A stretch of 8,265 bases of DNA, from positions 1 through 8,265 of the forward strand of contig JADWMI010000100.1 in assembly GCA_015767395.1 (NCBI GenBank). Reading direction: 5' to 3'. The translations under genes and the position numbers were made by a program. This document shows positions 1-8,101 of this stretch, piece after piece (the stretch's first letter is position 1; every line of letters starts with the position of its first letter). Under the pieces are notes generated by a model, which saw only the letters and a list, made by a program, of their open reading frames with translations, did no database searches and had not been told where the DNA came from. This DNA comes from Bacteroidota bacterium. GTDB lineage: Bacteria > Bacteroidota > Bacteroidia > Flavobacteriales > Flavobacteriaceae.

Positions 1-1207
1 GTCCTTTTTTAGCAGCTTTCACTAATGAACTTCCACCAGCAACTCCTTCATTAGCTCCTTTCCACGAATGAATTAAAGCGGTAGTTGGCATTTTATCAGT
101 CATAATCTCTTCCCAACCCATTACGAGCTTTCCATGTTTCGCTAAAATTTCTTCTAAACGAATGTTGAAAAATGTTTGTAAATCGTGATTTGTTTCCAAA
201 TCGTGTTTTTTTATGAATTTTTGAATATGCTCACTTTCATCCCAGTGTTTGCCTTCATTTTCATCACCTCCAATATGTACATATTTATCAGGAAATAATG
301 CTGCCATCTCTCCAAATAAGTCCCCTAAAATTTTATAGGTTTTTTCATTTGTAGGATCTAATGTTGGGTGAAATATTCCTGAATTTCTTTCAATTGAATA
401 CACCATATCCTTACTAGCAATTTCGGGGTAAGCAGTTAAAATGGCGGTTGCATGTCCTGGAACATCAACTTCTGGCACTACACGAATTCCTCTGTCTGAT
501 GCATATTTTACTATCTCTTTAATCTGTTCTTGGGTATAATACAAACCATCTGATCCTAATTCATGTAATTTTGGATGTGTTTTAGATTCAATTCTAAACC
601 CTTGGTCATCTGTTAAATGCCAATGTAACACATTCATTTTTACTGACGACATCGCATCTAAATTACGCTTAATCACTTCCACGGGTTGAAAATGACGTGC
701 CACGTCAATCATTAATCCGCGCCAAGTAAACCTAGGAAAATCTTTTATAGTTGCTTCTGTAAAATAAAATGAAGTATCGTTATTATTTATAAGTTGTAAC
801 AATGTTTCCAATCCGTAAACAATGCCAATATCTGTAGTTGCATTCAGTAGAATTTTATCTTCTAAAACCTTTAACTCATAGGATTCATCTTGATTGATTC
901 CTAATTCACCAATTTTTTTAAATACTATTTCTAATGAAGGGTTTTCAATTTCTGAACTATTAAAAACAAAACCATTTTTTATAAAAACACCAGTTCTTCC
1001 TCCTAGTCGTCTTAAAAATTTGGTGGTTGCAACTTCAATTCTACTTGATCCAGTTTGGTTTACTGAAATTGTAAAATCTGGTTTAATAATAAATTGTGAT
1101 TCTCCTGAACTTATTTCTTGAGGCCAAGGCATTAAATTCAACTCTTGAGTTTGCCCAATGCATATTATTGAGAATAAACTAACAAATAAAAGAATGGTTT
1201 TTTTCAT
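1..1207 (-). CDS. GH20 beta-N-acetylhexosaminidase, secreted, C-terminus cut off by window edge
   Basis: Exo-acting glycoside hydrolase family 20 enzyme that removes terminal beta-linked GlcNAc (or GalNAc) from oligosaccharides, such as chitobiose, by substrate-assisted catalysis. The frame is open from the ATG at 1207 to the left edge, giving 402 codons without a stop, so the C-terminus is missing; family members of this layout usually exceed 500 residues. A signal peptide occupies residues 1-18 (MKKTILLFVSLFSIICIG) with likely signal peptidase I cleavage before Gln19. The Cys at 16 follows Ile-Ile and is not a good lipobox. Residues about 20-150 are the GH20 N-terminal alpha/beta domain, and the catalytic barrel begins near WRGLMIDVARHF (162-173). 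LHWHLTDDQGFR starts at 194. The catalytic pair is D315-E316 in HIGGDE, and W382 of HSWKG is the expected substrate-stacking Trp. The start lies 9 nt after the nagB stop, so the two are probably co-transcribed. No Shine-Dalgarno is seen. The protein is probably periplasmic. Family assignment is firm; GlcNAc specificity is inferred from nagB next door. Confidence 0.95.
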   Translation of the reverse strand, partial: MKKTILLFVSLFSIICIGQTQELNLMPWPQEISSGESQFIIKPDFTISVNQTGSSRIEVATTKFLRRLGGRTGVFIKNGFVFNSSEIENPSLEIVFKKIGELGINQDESYELKVLEDKILLNATTDIGIVYGLETLLQLINNNDTSFYFTEATIKDFPRFTWRGLMIDVARHFQPVEVIKRNLDAMSSVKMNVLHWHLTDDQGFRIESKTHPKLHELGSDGLYYTQEQIKEIVKYASDRGIRVVPEVDVPGHATAILTAYPEIASKDMVYSIERNSGIFHPTLDPTNEKTYKILGDLFGEMAALFPDKYVHIGGDENEGKHWDESEHIQKFIKKHDLETNHDLQTFFNIRLEEILAKHGKLVMGWEEIMTDKMPTTALIHSWKGANEGVAGGSSLVKAAKKG

Positions 1208-1216
1208 AGTAATTTT

Positions 1217-3145
1217 TTAATAGTAATATCTTTTAAAAGCTTCTAATGCTGCATAATCAGCCAAACCTAGTTTGTGATATTTTACAGCTGTTTCATTATT
1301 TCTTTCTTCAGCACGTACCCAAAACTCTCTTGTATCATTTCCTTGAAACATCACGCCGTCTTTTTGAGATTGGTGATAGAAAATAGCTTTTCGTTTTTTC
1401 AATACCTGATCTGGACTCATTGGAACCGCCATATCGATTTGATGTATGTCCCACTCGTGCCAAGCACCACGGTACAACCAAACCCAACAATCATTCATAT
1501 ATTCGTTATGCTTTAATTGTTTTAAGGCTGCAAAAATAGCGTCTAAACAAACTTTATGTGTTCCGTGAGGATCAGCTAAATCACCAGCAGCATATACTTG
1601 ATGCGGTTTAATTGTTGCAATTATATCAGCCACCATTTCAATATCAACAATTCCTAAGGGGTTTTTCTTTACTCTTCCTGTTTCATAAAAAGGAAGGTTT
1701 AAAAAATGTACATTTTCATCAGGCACACCCACAAAACGTGTTGCGGCCAACGACTCTCTTTTTCTAATAATCCCTTTTAAACTCCTAACCTCAATTTCAT
1801 CTTCAATATCCCCTAGTTTGGTGTCAATTTTTCGAATAATATCATCTACTTTTGGAAACGTTGGATTTACATCCTTAATTACCTCTGCATATTTTAAAGC
1901 TTCTGAATCTGATACTGCAATATTTCCTGAAGTTTGGTATACTATATGTACCTCGTGACCTTGCTCCACTAAACGATCAAAAGTTCCTCCCATTGAAATC
2001 ACATCATCATCAGGGTGTGGACTAAATATAATAACTCGTTTCTTTGCCGGATTTGCTCTTTCTGGTCTTGAAGAATCATCAGCATTTGGTTTTCCTCCTG
2101 GCCAACCTGTAATAGTGTGCTGTATTTTATTAAACATCTTAATATTAATGTCGTAGGCAGAGCCTTCTTGCACTAATAAACTAGACATTCCGTGATCGTT
2201 ATAATCTTTGTCTGTTAATTTTAAAATAGATTTACCTGTTTGTTTACTTAACCAAACAATAGCTTTACTAGCTAATTGTTCATCCCAAATACAAGGACCA
2301 ACCAACCAAGGTGTATTTAATCTGGTTAAATCTTGTGAAGCTTCATCATTTAAAATAAAAGTAGTATTTGAATGATCTTGTAAGTAAGTTGCTGGAACTT
2401 CTGAAGTAATTTTTCCTTCAACGGTTTCTTTTACCACTGCAGCTTTATTATGTCCCCAAGCTAACAATACAATTCGTTTTGCTTTTTTTACAGTGCCAAT
2501 ACCCATAGTTATGGCTTTTTTAGGAACATTATTTATACCTAAAAATGAAGGTGCTGCATCTTCTCTTGTAATATGGTCTAAGGTGATACTTCTTGTTCCC
2601 GAATTGTAATGTGAACCTGGCTCATTAAAACCAATATGTCCCGTTCTACCAATTCCTAACAATTGAAAATCTAACCCTCCGTATTCTTTAATTTTTAAAT
2701 CATAATCAATACAATACTGGTGTAATTCTTCTAATGAAATAGTCCCTGAAGGAATGTTAATATTTTCAGGTTTAACATCAATATGATTGAATAAATGCTG
2801 ATGCATAAAATAGTAATAACTATGCACACTACTTTCATCCATTGGATAATACTCATCTAAATTAAACGTAATAACATTTGCAAAACTTAAACCTTCTTCG
2901 TTGTGCATACGTACCAACTCTTCATATATTTTTATTGGTGAAGACCCTGTTGCTAAACCTAAAACACAATGTGTGTTATTAGCTTGTTTTTCTCTAATTA
3001 ATGTAGCAATTTCTTGTGCTACACAAATAGACCCTTCTTCGGAAGTTGAAAAAACAACATTGTGTATTTTCTCAAATCGTGTATCTTCAAATTGTCCGGC
3101 AGGTTTATGTGAAATATCTGTAGTTGTCATAGTTGTATTATTCAT
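1217..3145 (-). CDS. nagB: Glucosamine-6-phosphate deaminase (NagB) fused to a PIG-L/LmbE-type deacetylase domain
   Basis: Cytoplasmic 642-residue two-domain protein with no signal peptide. Residues about 25-295 are a NagB domain, which converts GlcN-6-P to fructose-6-P plus ammonia. It shows GLATGSSP (63-70, phosphate loop), FNLDEYY (94-100, with the catalytic Asp at 97) and GIGRTGHIGFNEPGS (164-178), with H170 and E175 matching E. coli His143 and Glu148. Thr168 sits where E. coli has Asp141. After a linker (about 300-368), residues 369-640 are a PIG-L/LmbE domain: SPHPDDD (375-381) and DPHGTH (525-530) supply the expected zinc ligands, and RKRES...A (461-468) fits the conserved Arg/Glu helix. 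Stand-alone NagB is about 266 residues, so the C-terminal half is a true fusion. From memory, such fusions recur in Bacteroidota. LmbE-family enzymes include GlcNAc/chitobiose deacetylases, so the second domain may supply the deacetylation before deamination; that is inference. ATG at 3145 is the longest start, and Met6 (3130) is an alternative. GH20 follows 9 nt downstream. Confidence 0.95.
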   Translation of the reverse strand: MNNTTMTTTDISHKPAGQFEDTRFEKIHNVVFSTSEEGSICVAQEIATLIREKQANNTHCVLGLATGSSPIKIYEELVRMHNEEGLSFANVITFNLDEYYPMDESSVHSYYYFMHQHLFNHIDVKPENINIPSGTISLEELHQYCIDYDLKIKEYGGLDFQLLGIGRTGHIGFNEPGSHYNSGTRSITLDHITREDAAPSFLGINNVPKKAITMGIGTVKKAKRIVLLAWGHNKAAVVKETVEGKITSEVPATYLQDHSNTTFILNDEASQDLTRLNTPWLVGPCIWDEQLASKAIVWLSKQTGKSILKLTDKDYNDHGMSSLLVQEGSAYDINIKMFNKIQHTITGWPGGKPNADDSSRPERANPAKKRVIIFSPHPDDDVISMGGTFDRLVEQGHEVHIVYQTSGNIAVSDSEALKYAEVIKDVNPTFPKVDDIIRKIDTKLGDIEDEIEVRSLKGIIRKRESLAATRFVGVPDENVHFLNLPFYETGRVKKNPLGIVDIEMVADIIATIKPHQVYAAGDLADPHGTHKVCLDAIFAALKQLKHNEYMNDCWVWLYRGAWHEWDIHQIDMAVPMSPDQVLKKRKAIFYHQSQKDGVMFQGNDTREFWVRAEERNNETAVKYHKLGLADYAALEAFKRYYY

Positions 3146-3174
3146 AATAAAAATAGTAATACTGTAAAATTATT

Positions 3175-3198
3175 AATCACATTGCTTAAAATCACATT
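3175..3198. repeat. 9-bp direct repeat upstream of nagB
   Basis: AATCACATT (AATGTGATT on the transcribed strand) occurs at 3175-3183 and again at 3190-3198, a spacing of 15 bp start to start. It lies between the susD terminator and the nagB start, 30-53 nt upstream of the nagB ATG. A weak match to the Bacteroidota -7 box (TAATTTTAC, minus strand, 3172-3164) follows immediately, so the repeats would sit where an activator or the -33 region is expected. No good -33 TTTG at the usual spacing was found. The repeat is seen directly; a regulatory role is a guess, and chance similarity in AT-rich DNA cannot be excluded. Confidence 0.4.
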
Positions 3199-3227
3199 TT
3201 TTCGACCAAAAGCAGCTTATTATCTAT

Positions 3228-3261
3228 AAAAAAACAAGCGAGAATGACTAATTCCCGCTTG
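3228..3261 (-). terminator. Rho-independent terminator after susD
   Basis: On the minus strand, CAAGCGGGAAT (3261-3251) pairs with ATTCTCGCTTG (3245-3235) as an 11-bp stem containing one G-U wobble, with a 5-nt loop (TAGTC), followed directly by seven T residues (3234-3228). It begins 46 nt after the susD stop. There is no T-run on the other side, so it acts on leftward transcription only. It should end or attenuate the susCD transcript before the nagB-GH20 pair. Confidence 0.87.
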
Positions 3262-3307
3262 CAAACATCTAATTAATCAAATTTTAAATTGTTTAATGAA
3301 AAATAAT

Positions 3308-4885
3308 TTAAAAGTTACTGCCTTCAATATCCCACCAAAGTCTAGTTCCTCCAGTATCAGGACCATTTAAATATCCTCTAGCTGTTTCTACATTTTCACC
3401 ATTGGTATTTACTTCACTATCCACAAAATTAATTCTTCTAACTTGAACACCTGTGTCTATTGTACCCCCACTATTATTTACCACTACTGGGAAAATTCTT
3501 GGGTACCCTGTACGTCTGAATTCAGACCAAGCCTCTTGTCCATCAGGGAACATCGCAATCCACTTTTGTGTGATTATTTGTTCTAATTGTTCTTCGTTGG
3601 TGCCAGCTGCATTATAGGCTATTTTCACTTCACCCGGATATGCAATGTCATTAGTCGGATTTGAAGCATCCACAAAATCTTTAGGGCTACTTGTATTATC
3701 TGCTAAATAAGTATCAACACCTCCAACACCATGTTGAGCAAAAGACGTTTTTACACCTTGTTCATAATTCGCTTGTGCCGTTCCTGCACCTGCCCAACCA
3801 CGTAAGGCTGCTTCTGCTCTTAATAACCAAACTTCAGAAGCAGACATCCATTGCATTGTTTCACCATCAATTACTTTTCCAATTGATGAATGGTCTCCAT
3901 ATGTTGATTTGGCTTCAATTTCAATTCCCATTCTAATTCCTTTATAAGCACCACTTAAAGCAGGATCTGCAGCAGGATTAAAGTAAACTTCTTTTCTACC
4001 ATCATCAAATCCTTCTAAAATAGATTCCATTTCAGCACCCATTCTAACATCTCCCCAAGCACCACTAATTACAGTAATTGGATGTGCAAAACCAGTATTT
4101 ATAACCATATCTGTTGTTTCTAATAAACCTGCGTCACTTGACAAAGATTTACCACCTTCTGTTCTTGCCAAAGTTTCATCAACATTTACAACACGCATTG
4201 CCAATCTTAATCTTAATGAATTTGCATATTTACGCCACATTGCTATATCTCCACCAAGAGACGACATATCAAATGGTACAAATTGACCTGCGCCTTCAAA
4301 TTCTTTTAGACCATCAATTGCAGCTCCTAAATCATTAAAAAATGCGTGATATGCATCTAATTGAGAATCATAGATTCCTGTGGTTGCAAAATCATCAAAT
4401 TTAGTGTAACGAATAGGCCCATATATATCAGAAACACGATGCATAGCACTTACTTTGATAATGCTTGATAACATTACAAATTTTTCACCTGCAGGATCAC
4501 CATCCTGTGCAACTGCATTTTTAATATCCAATGCAAATGGCATTACACTTCCATAAGCATCAGACCAAGGAAAACCATTCCATCCATTCATCAAAAAATA
4601 AGTTTGATTGTTTACATTTCCTGCAAATGGTGTAGGCGCTGTCATATAACCAGAGAAAACATCTCCCATTAAACCTTGCTGTAGTTGGTAATTCCAAGCT
4701 GGCGTTACATTAAATACATTTAAAAACATTGGGGTAAAAGAACCTCCAATATGATTGTTCATTTGTGTTAAACTTTCGTTTGAGATACCGTTTGGATTGG
4801 TATTTAAATCCTCAAATCCGTCGGTACAGCTTGCTAAACTTATCGCAATAAAAGACGCGAGTGTGTATTTTAATAATTTTTTCAT
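3308..4885 (-). CDS. SusD-like surface glycan-binding lipoprotein
   Basis: Outer-membrane, surface-exposed lipoprotein that captures a glycan and forms the lid of its SusC partner. The 525-residue length is usual. The signal peptide ends in a lipobox, LAS-C, with lipidated Cys20. The mature N-terminus, CTDGFEDLNTNPNG, is typical of the SusD/RagB superfamily, closest in feel to the SusD-like_2 type branch (Pfam PF12741/PF12771) rather than to classical starch SusD. Helical TPR-like segments and conserved blocks follow: DIYGPIRYT (153-161), WRKYANSLRLRLAMRV (217-232), SEVWLLRAEAALRGW (350-364), and the EQIITQKWIA...EAWSEFRRTGYP block (435-462). The start is 4 nt after the susC stop, as in almost all SusCD pairs, and the upstream sequence is A-rich (AAAAAG) rather than a Shine-Dalgarno. 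The ligand cannot be read from the sequence; GlcNAc oligosaccharides are inferred from the downstream GH20 and NagB. The gene is intact, and a terminator follows 46 nt after its stop. Confidence 0.96.
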   Translation of the reverse strand: MKKLLKYTLASFIAISLASCTDGFEDLNTNPNGISNESLTQMNNHIGGSFTPMFLNVFNVTPAWNYQLQQGLMGDVFSGYMTAPTPFAGNVNNQTYFLMNGWNGFPWSDAYGSVMPFALDIKNAVAQDGDPAGEKFVMLSSIIKVSAMHRVSDIYGPIRYTKFDDFATTGIYDSQLDAYHAFFNDLGAAIDGLKEFEGAGQFVPFDMSSLGGDIAMWRKYANSLRLRLAMRVVNVDETLARTEGGKSLSSDAGLLETTDMVINTGFAHPITVISGAWGDVRMGAEMESILEGFDDGRKEVYFNPAADPALSGAYKGIRMGIEIEAKSTYGDHSSIGKVIDGETMQWMSASEVWLLRAEAALRGWAGAGTAQANYEQGVKTSFAQHGVGGVDTYLADNTSSPKDFVDASNPTNDIAYPGEVKIAYNAAGTNEEQLEQIITQKWIAMFPDGQEAWSEFRRTGYPRIFPVVVNNSGGTIDTGVQVRRINFVDSEVNTNGENVETARGYLNGPDTGGTRLWWDIEGSNF

Positions 4886-4889
4886 CTTT

Positions 4890-7800
4890 TTAGAAATTTA
4901 CGTTAATATTTAGTCCAATACTTCTTGTAGCAGGTTGACCATATATATCAACTCCTTGTAATCCCATACCTGTACTTGAAGCAATATTTGGATCAAATGG
5001 TGCTTTTTTAGTGATAAAGAATAAGTTATTTCCAATTAAAGAAAATCTAATATTATCTACGCGGTTGTCATCAAATAATAAATTATAACCAACTGAAAAC
5101 TCTCTAACACTAACGTTAGTTGCATCATAAACATACTCCCCTAATAAACCAGCTCTACCACCTGTTTTTAAATAGTAGTCCTGTGCTGTCATTTGTTGAG
5201 GACTTCCATTGGTATCAACAACATCAATCATTCCTCCATTGCTATTTCTTGCATCAGCAGTAGCTTGTGAAACCCCATAAAAATCATTGATAGCTTCCGT
5301 TACACTCACTACATCACCGCCTATTTTAGCGTCAATTAAGAAGTTTACTTGGAAATTTCCAAAGTAAAATGAATTACTCCAACCCAATGTGAAATCTGGT
5401 TGTGCATGTGCTATGGTCTCAAAACCAGTAGCCTCTAAACTAAATCCTCCTGAGCCATCACTAGTAACAACTGGCAAACCTGCCTCGTTTCTAATTACTG
5501 TACGACCTTGAATACTACCAAAATCTTCTCCTTCAATTAAGGCATACCCATATCCATTAACACCAGGCTCATTGATAATTGCTTTTCCATCTTGTAAATC
5601 TGGATGTACAGAAACTACTTTGTTTTTATTTGAAGCAAAATTCAGCGTGCTTTCCCAAGTAAATTTATCATTAACTACAGGTTTTCCATAAACAGTTAAT
5701 TCAACACCGCTATTTTTAATTTCTCCTGCATTTACAATATTCTGAGTATAACCTTGTACGTTTGGTTCAGCAGTAATAAAAAATATTTGATTGGTTGTTT
5801 TTGTGTCATAATACGTTAAGTCAAAACTTAGTCTATTGTTAATAAACCTCCATTCAGTACCAATTTCAAATGAATTTTGTTTTTCAGGTTCTAAAGTTTC
5901 ACCTTCCTTTACACCAAAAGTTGGTTTTCCAAAGTTGGTTTGACCTACTGGAATTGTATTTAAAGGAATCGTAGCATATGGAGGAATATCTTTACCTACA
6001 ATTGCATACGATGCTCTTACTTTAGCAAATGTTACAGATTCTGGCATTGCAAACATCTCGCTTAAAACTCCAGTTAAACCAAATGATGGATAAAAGAATG
6101 ATTGAGAATTTGTATTTACCAATGTAGATGACCAGTCATTTCTTCCTGTAATATCTAAATACAATAAATTTTTATATCCAAAGTTTGCAGATGCAAAAAC
6201 AGACTGCACTTCACGATTTACAACTGTCTGATTTAAATTATTAGTTTCAGCAAAGTTTCCAATTGTAAAAATATTAGGATATGTTAATCCTTTACCATTT
6301 CCAGAATCTAAACTTACTTGATCTCCAATTTTATATTTGGTTAAACTTGTTCCTAAAAGTGCTGTAAAAGTTAAATCTTCAGTAATATCAGTATTATAAT
6401 TTGCAATTAAATCAATGTATTGTTGTGTATTCTCCGTTTTATTTAACGTATATCTACCTGTTGCCGGTGATAATGTTAAATCGGTTCCAGCATACATTCT
6501 GTTATCATATGTGAAAAATGACTTATCATAACTAGCTCTTGACTGTACTGAAAAATTATCTAAAATTTGATATTTAGCAGAAACACTTGCAACTACTCTT
6601 TGAGCAACATCTTTTGTTTGATTGCGACTTGCTAACCAATATGGGTTTTGTTGAATATTCTCATCAAAAGAAGTTGCATATTGATCCATCATATTGGTAT
6701 CTGCATTGAAATACTCCATTTTTTTGTAATCATCTAAATTGATTCCAACAGGGTTTAAATATAGACCACTAAGCGGGTTTGAGTATAAACCGTTCACTGG
6801 TCTATTCCAAATTCTTTGATCAGATAAATTAATACTTGCAGCAACGGTAATTTTATCATCTAAAAACTTTGCAGTTTCCTTAACATTAAAATTATTTCTC
6901 ACCAATCTATTATCTGGTACTACACCATTAACAACTGTATTTGCATAAGACATATAGGTTTGTGCTTTTTCATTTCCTGCCATTAATGACAATGATTGAA
7001 TTGCAGTAATACCTGTATCAAAAAAATCTTTAGCGTAATCATTTTTTAAACCACTGGTTTTTGCTCCCCAAGATTTTGGATCGGTAACGCGTCCATTTTC
7101 TCCAATAGGTTGCCCTACTGATGCAGATTGATATTCAGATTGTAATTCAGGTAATGAAGTCACATTGTCAACTGTTAAGCTTGTATTGAAATTCACAGAC
7201 AATTTACCGTCTTTACCAGATTTTGTAGTAATTAAAATTACTCCATTTGCACCTTGACTTCCGTATAATGCGGATGCTGAAGCACCTTTTAAAACAGTCA
7301 TACTTTCAATATCATCTGGATTGATTAATGATAAAGCATCACCACCATCAATATTCCCGGCATCGCTACCAAAAATTCCACGACCACTGTCGCCAGTTTG
7401 ACCGCTCCCACTGTTTAACATAGGCACACCATCAACAACATACAAGGGATCGTTGTTTGTAGTTGAAGAACTACCTCTTAATACTACTTTTGAAGAACCA
7501 CCAGCTCCTGAAGAACTTTTAGTGATAGTAACACCCGCAGATTTTCCAGATAAACTGTTAATTACGTTTGTTTGTTTCACTGTAGTTAACTCATCACCTT
7601 TTACCTCTTGGGCAGAATAGGTTAATGCTTTTTTCTCTTTTTTGATACCCAGTGCGGTAACAATTACTTCATCTAAACTCAATGCATCATCCAATAAACT
7701 AACGTTTAAAGTATTGGCATCACCAACAGTGACTAATTGAGTTTTCATTCCTAAAAACGTAAATTCTAACACATCTCCTTTCGAAGTTTCAATTGTGTAA

Positions 7801-7982
7801 TTTCCGTCATAATCGGTCTGAGTTCCTTTAGTTGTTCCTTTAATAACAACATTTACTCCAGGCAATGGAGTTTCGTCTGAGGCAGCCGTAACTGTACCAG
7901 AAACTGTTTTCATCTGCGCAGTTACTTCTTGAGTAAAAGCGAGTGAAAAAATCATAATTAATAATGGTAATAATTTTTTCAT
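4890..7982 (-). CDS. SusC/RagA-family TonB-dependent outer-membrane transporter
   Basis: A 1030-residue TonB-dependent beta-barrel that imports the oligosaccharide held by SusD into the periplasm. The signal peptide covers residues 1-22, with likely cleavage after Ala22 (VTA-Q). Residues about 26-105 are the carboxypeptidase-D regulatory-like beta-sandwich typical of SusC (VSGTVTAASDETPLPGVNV, then GTQTDYDGNYTIE). DEVIVTALG (104-112) is the TonB-box region. The plug domain spans about 115-255, with VVLRGSSSTTNNDPLYVVDG (167-185 region) and the SusC hallmark VLKGASASALYGSQGANGVI (from residue 230). The rest is a 22-strand-type barrel that ends in the usual C-terminal Phe (NINVNF). There is no N-terminal STN domain, so it does not look like an anti-sigma-factor transducer and control must come from elsewhere. 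susD follows after 4 nt. No Shine-Dalgarno is present before the ATG; TTTA repeats precede it. The substrate is inferred only from neighbours. Confidence 0.97.
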   Translation of the reverse strand: MKKLLPLLIMIFSLAFTQEVTAQMKTVSGTVTAASDETPLPGVNVVIKGTTKGTQTDYDGNYTIETSKGDVLEFTFLGMKTQLVTVGDANTLNVSLLDDALSLDEVIVTALGIKKEKKALTYSAQEVKGDELTTVKQTNVINSLSGKSAGVTITKSSSGAGGSSKVVLRGSSSTTNNDPLYVVDGVPMLNSGSGQTGDSGRGIFGSDAGNIDGGDALSLINPDDIESMTVLKGASASALYGSQGANGVILITTKSGKDGKLSVNFNTSLTVDNVTSLPELQSEYQSASVGQPIGENGRVTDPKSWGAKTSGLKNDYAKDFFDTGITAIQSLSLMAGNEKAQTYMSYANTVVNGVVPDNRLVRNNFNVKETAKFLDDKITVAASINLSDQRIWNRPVNGLYSNPLSGLYLNPVGINLDDYKKMEYFNADTNMMDQYATSFDENIQQNPYWLASRNQTKDVAQRVVASVSAKYQILDNFSVQSRASYDKSFFTYDNRMYAGTDLTLSPATGRYTLNKTENTQQYIDLIANYNTDITEDLTFTALLGTSLTKYKIGDQVSLDSGNGKGLTYPNIFTIGNFAETNNLNQTVVNREVQSVFASANFGYKNLLYLDITGRNDWSSTLVNTNSQSFFYPSFGLTGVLSEMFAMPESVTFAKVRASYAIVGKDIPPYATIPLNTIPVGQTNFGKPTFGVKEGETLEPEKQNSFEIGTEWRFINNRLSFDLTYYDTKTTNQIFFITAEPNVQGYTQNIVNAGEIKNSGVELTVYGKPVVNDKFTWESTLNFASNKNKVVSVHPDLQDGKAIINEPGVNGYGYALIEGEDFGSIQGRTVIRNEAGLPVVTSDGSGGFSLEATGFETIAHAQPDFTLGWSNSFYFGNFQVNFLIDAKIGGDVVSVTEAINDFYGVSQATADARNSNGGMIDVVDTNGSPQQMTAQDYYLKTGGRAGLLGEYVYDATNVSVREFSVGYNLLFDDNRVDNIRFSLIGNNLFFITKKAPFDPNIASSTGMGLQGVDIYGQPATRSIGLNINVNF

Positions 7983-8101
7983 AAATAAATAAATTAGTTA
8001 AGTTTTGATTCGATAAACCTAAAGATAGCATTAACCTCTTCAAAAAAAAATCTATAAACGACATTAAAAAAACTACGGAAAGCATTCTTTTTAATATTAA
8101 C

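Noticed and set aside
894..1121. Plus-strand open frame of 75 codons
   Set aside because: It lies entirely antisense to the GH20 gene, whose frame carries clear family motifs; it is a mirror of that coding sequence.
1..1207. GH20 as a pseudogene, because it has no stop in the window
   Set aside because: The frame is uninterrupted from signal peptide through catalytic residues to the edge; the gene is simply cut by the window.
1154..1207. GH20 as a lipoprotein through Cys16
   Set aside because: The residues before Cys are Ser-Ile-Ile, lacking the small residue at -1 required by a lipobox; cleavage after Gly18 by signal peptidase I fits better.
2621..2665. NagB domain as a dead enzyme because of the Asp-to-Thr change
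   Set aside because: Asp97, His170, Glu175 and the phosphate loop are all kept, so loss of activity is not supported; it is reported as a variant instead.
2901..3167. Plus-strand open frame over the nagB start
   Set aside because: Antisense to the well-supported NagB N-terminus, with no recognisable domain; its hydrophobic end reflects T-rich sequence.
3691..4338. Plus-strand open frames inside susD (3691-3936 and 4114-4338)
   Set aside because: Low-complexity Leu/His/Gln-rich translations antisense to conserved SusD blocks; shadows of the real gene.
7840..8085. Minus-strand open frame of 81 codons overlapping the susC start
   Set aside because: Its last 48 or so codons overlap the susC signal peptide and carboxypeptidase-like domain in another frame, and the unique part is T-rich leader. 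A leader peptide cannot be fully excluded but nothing supports one.
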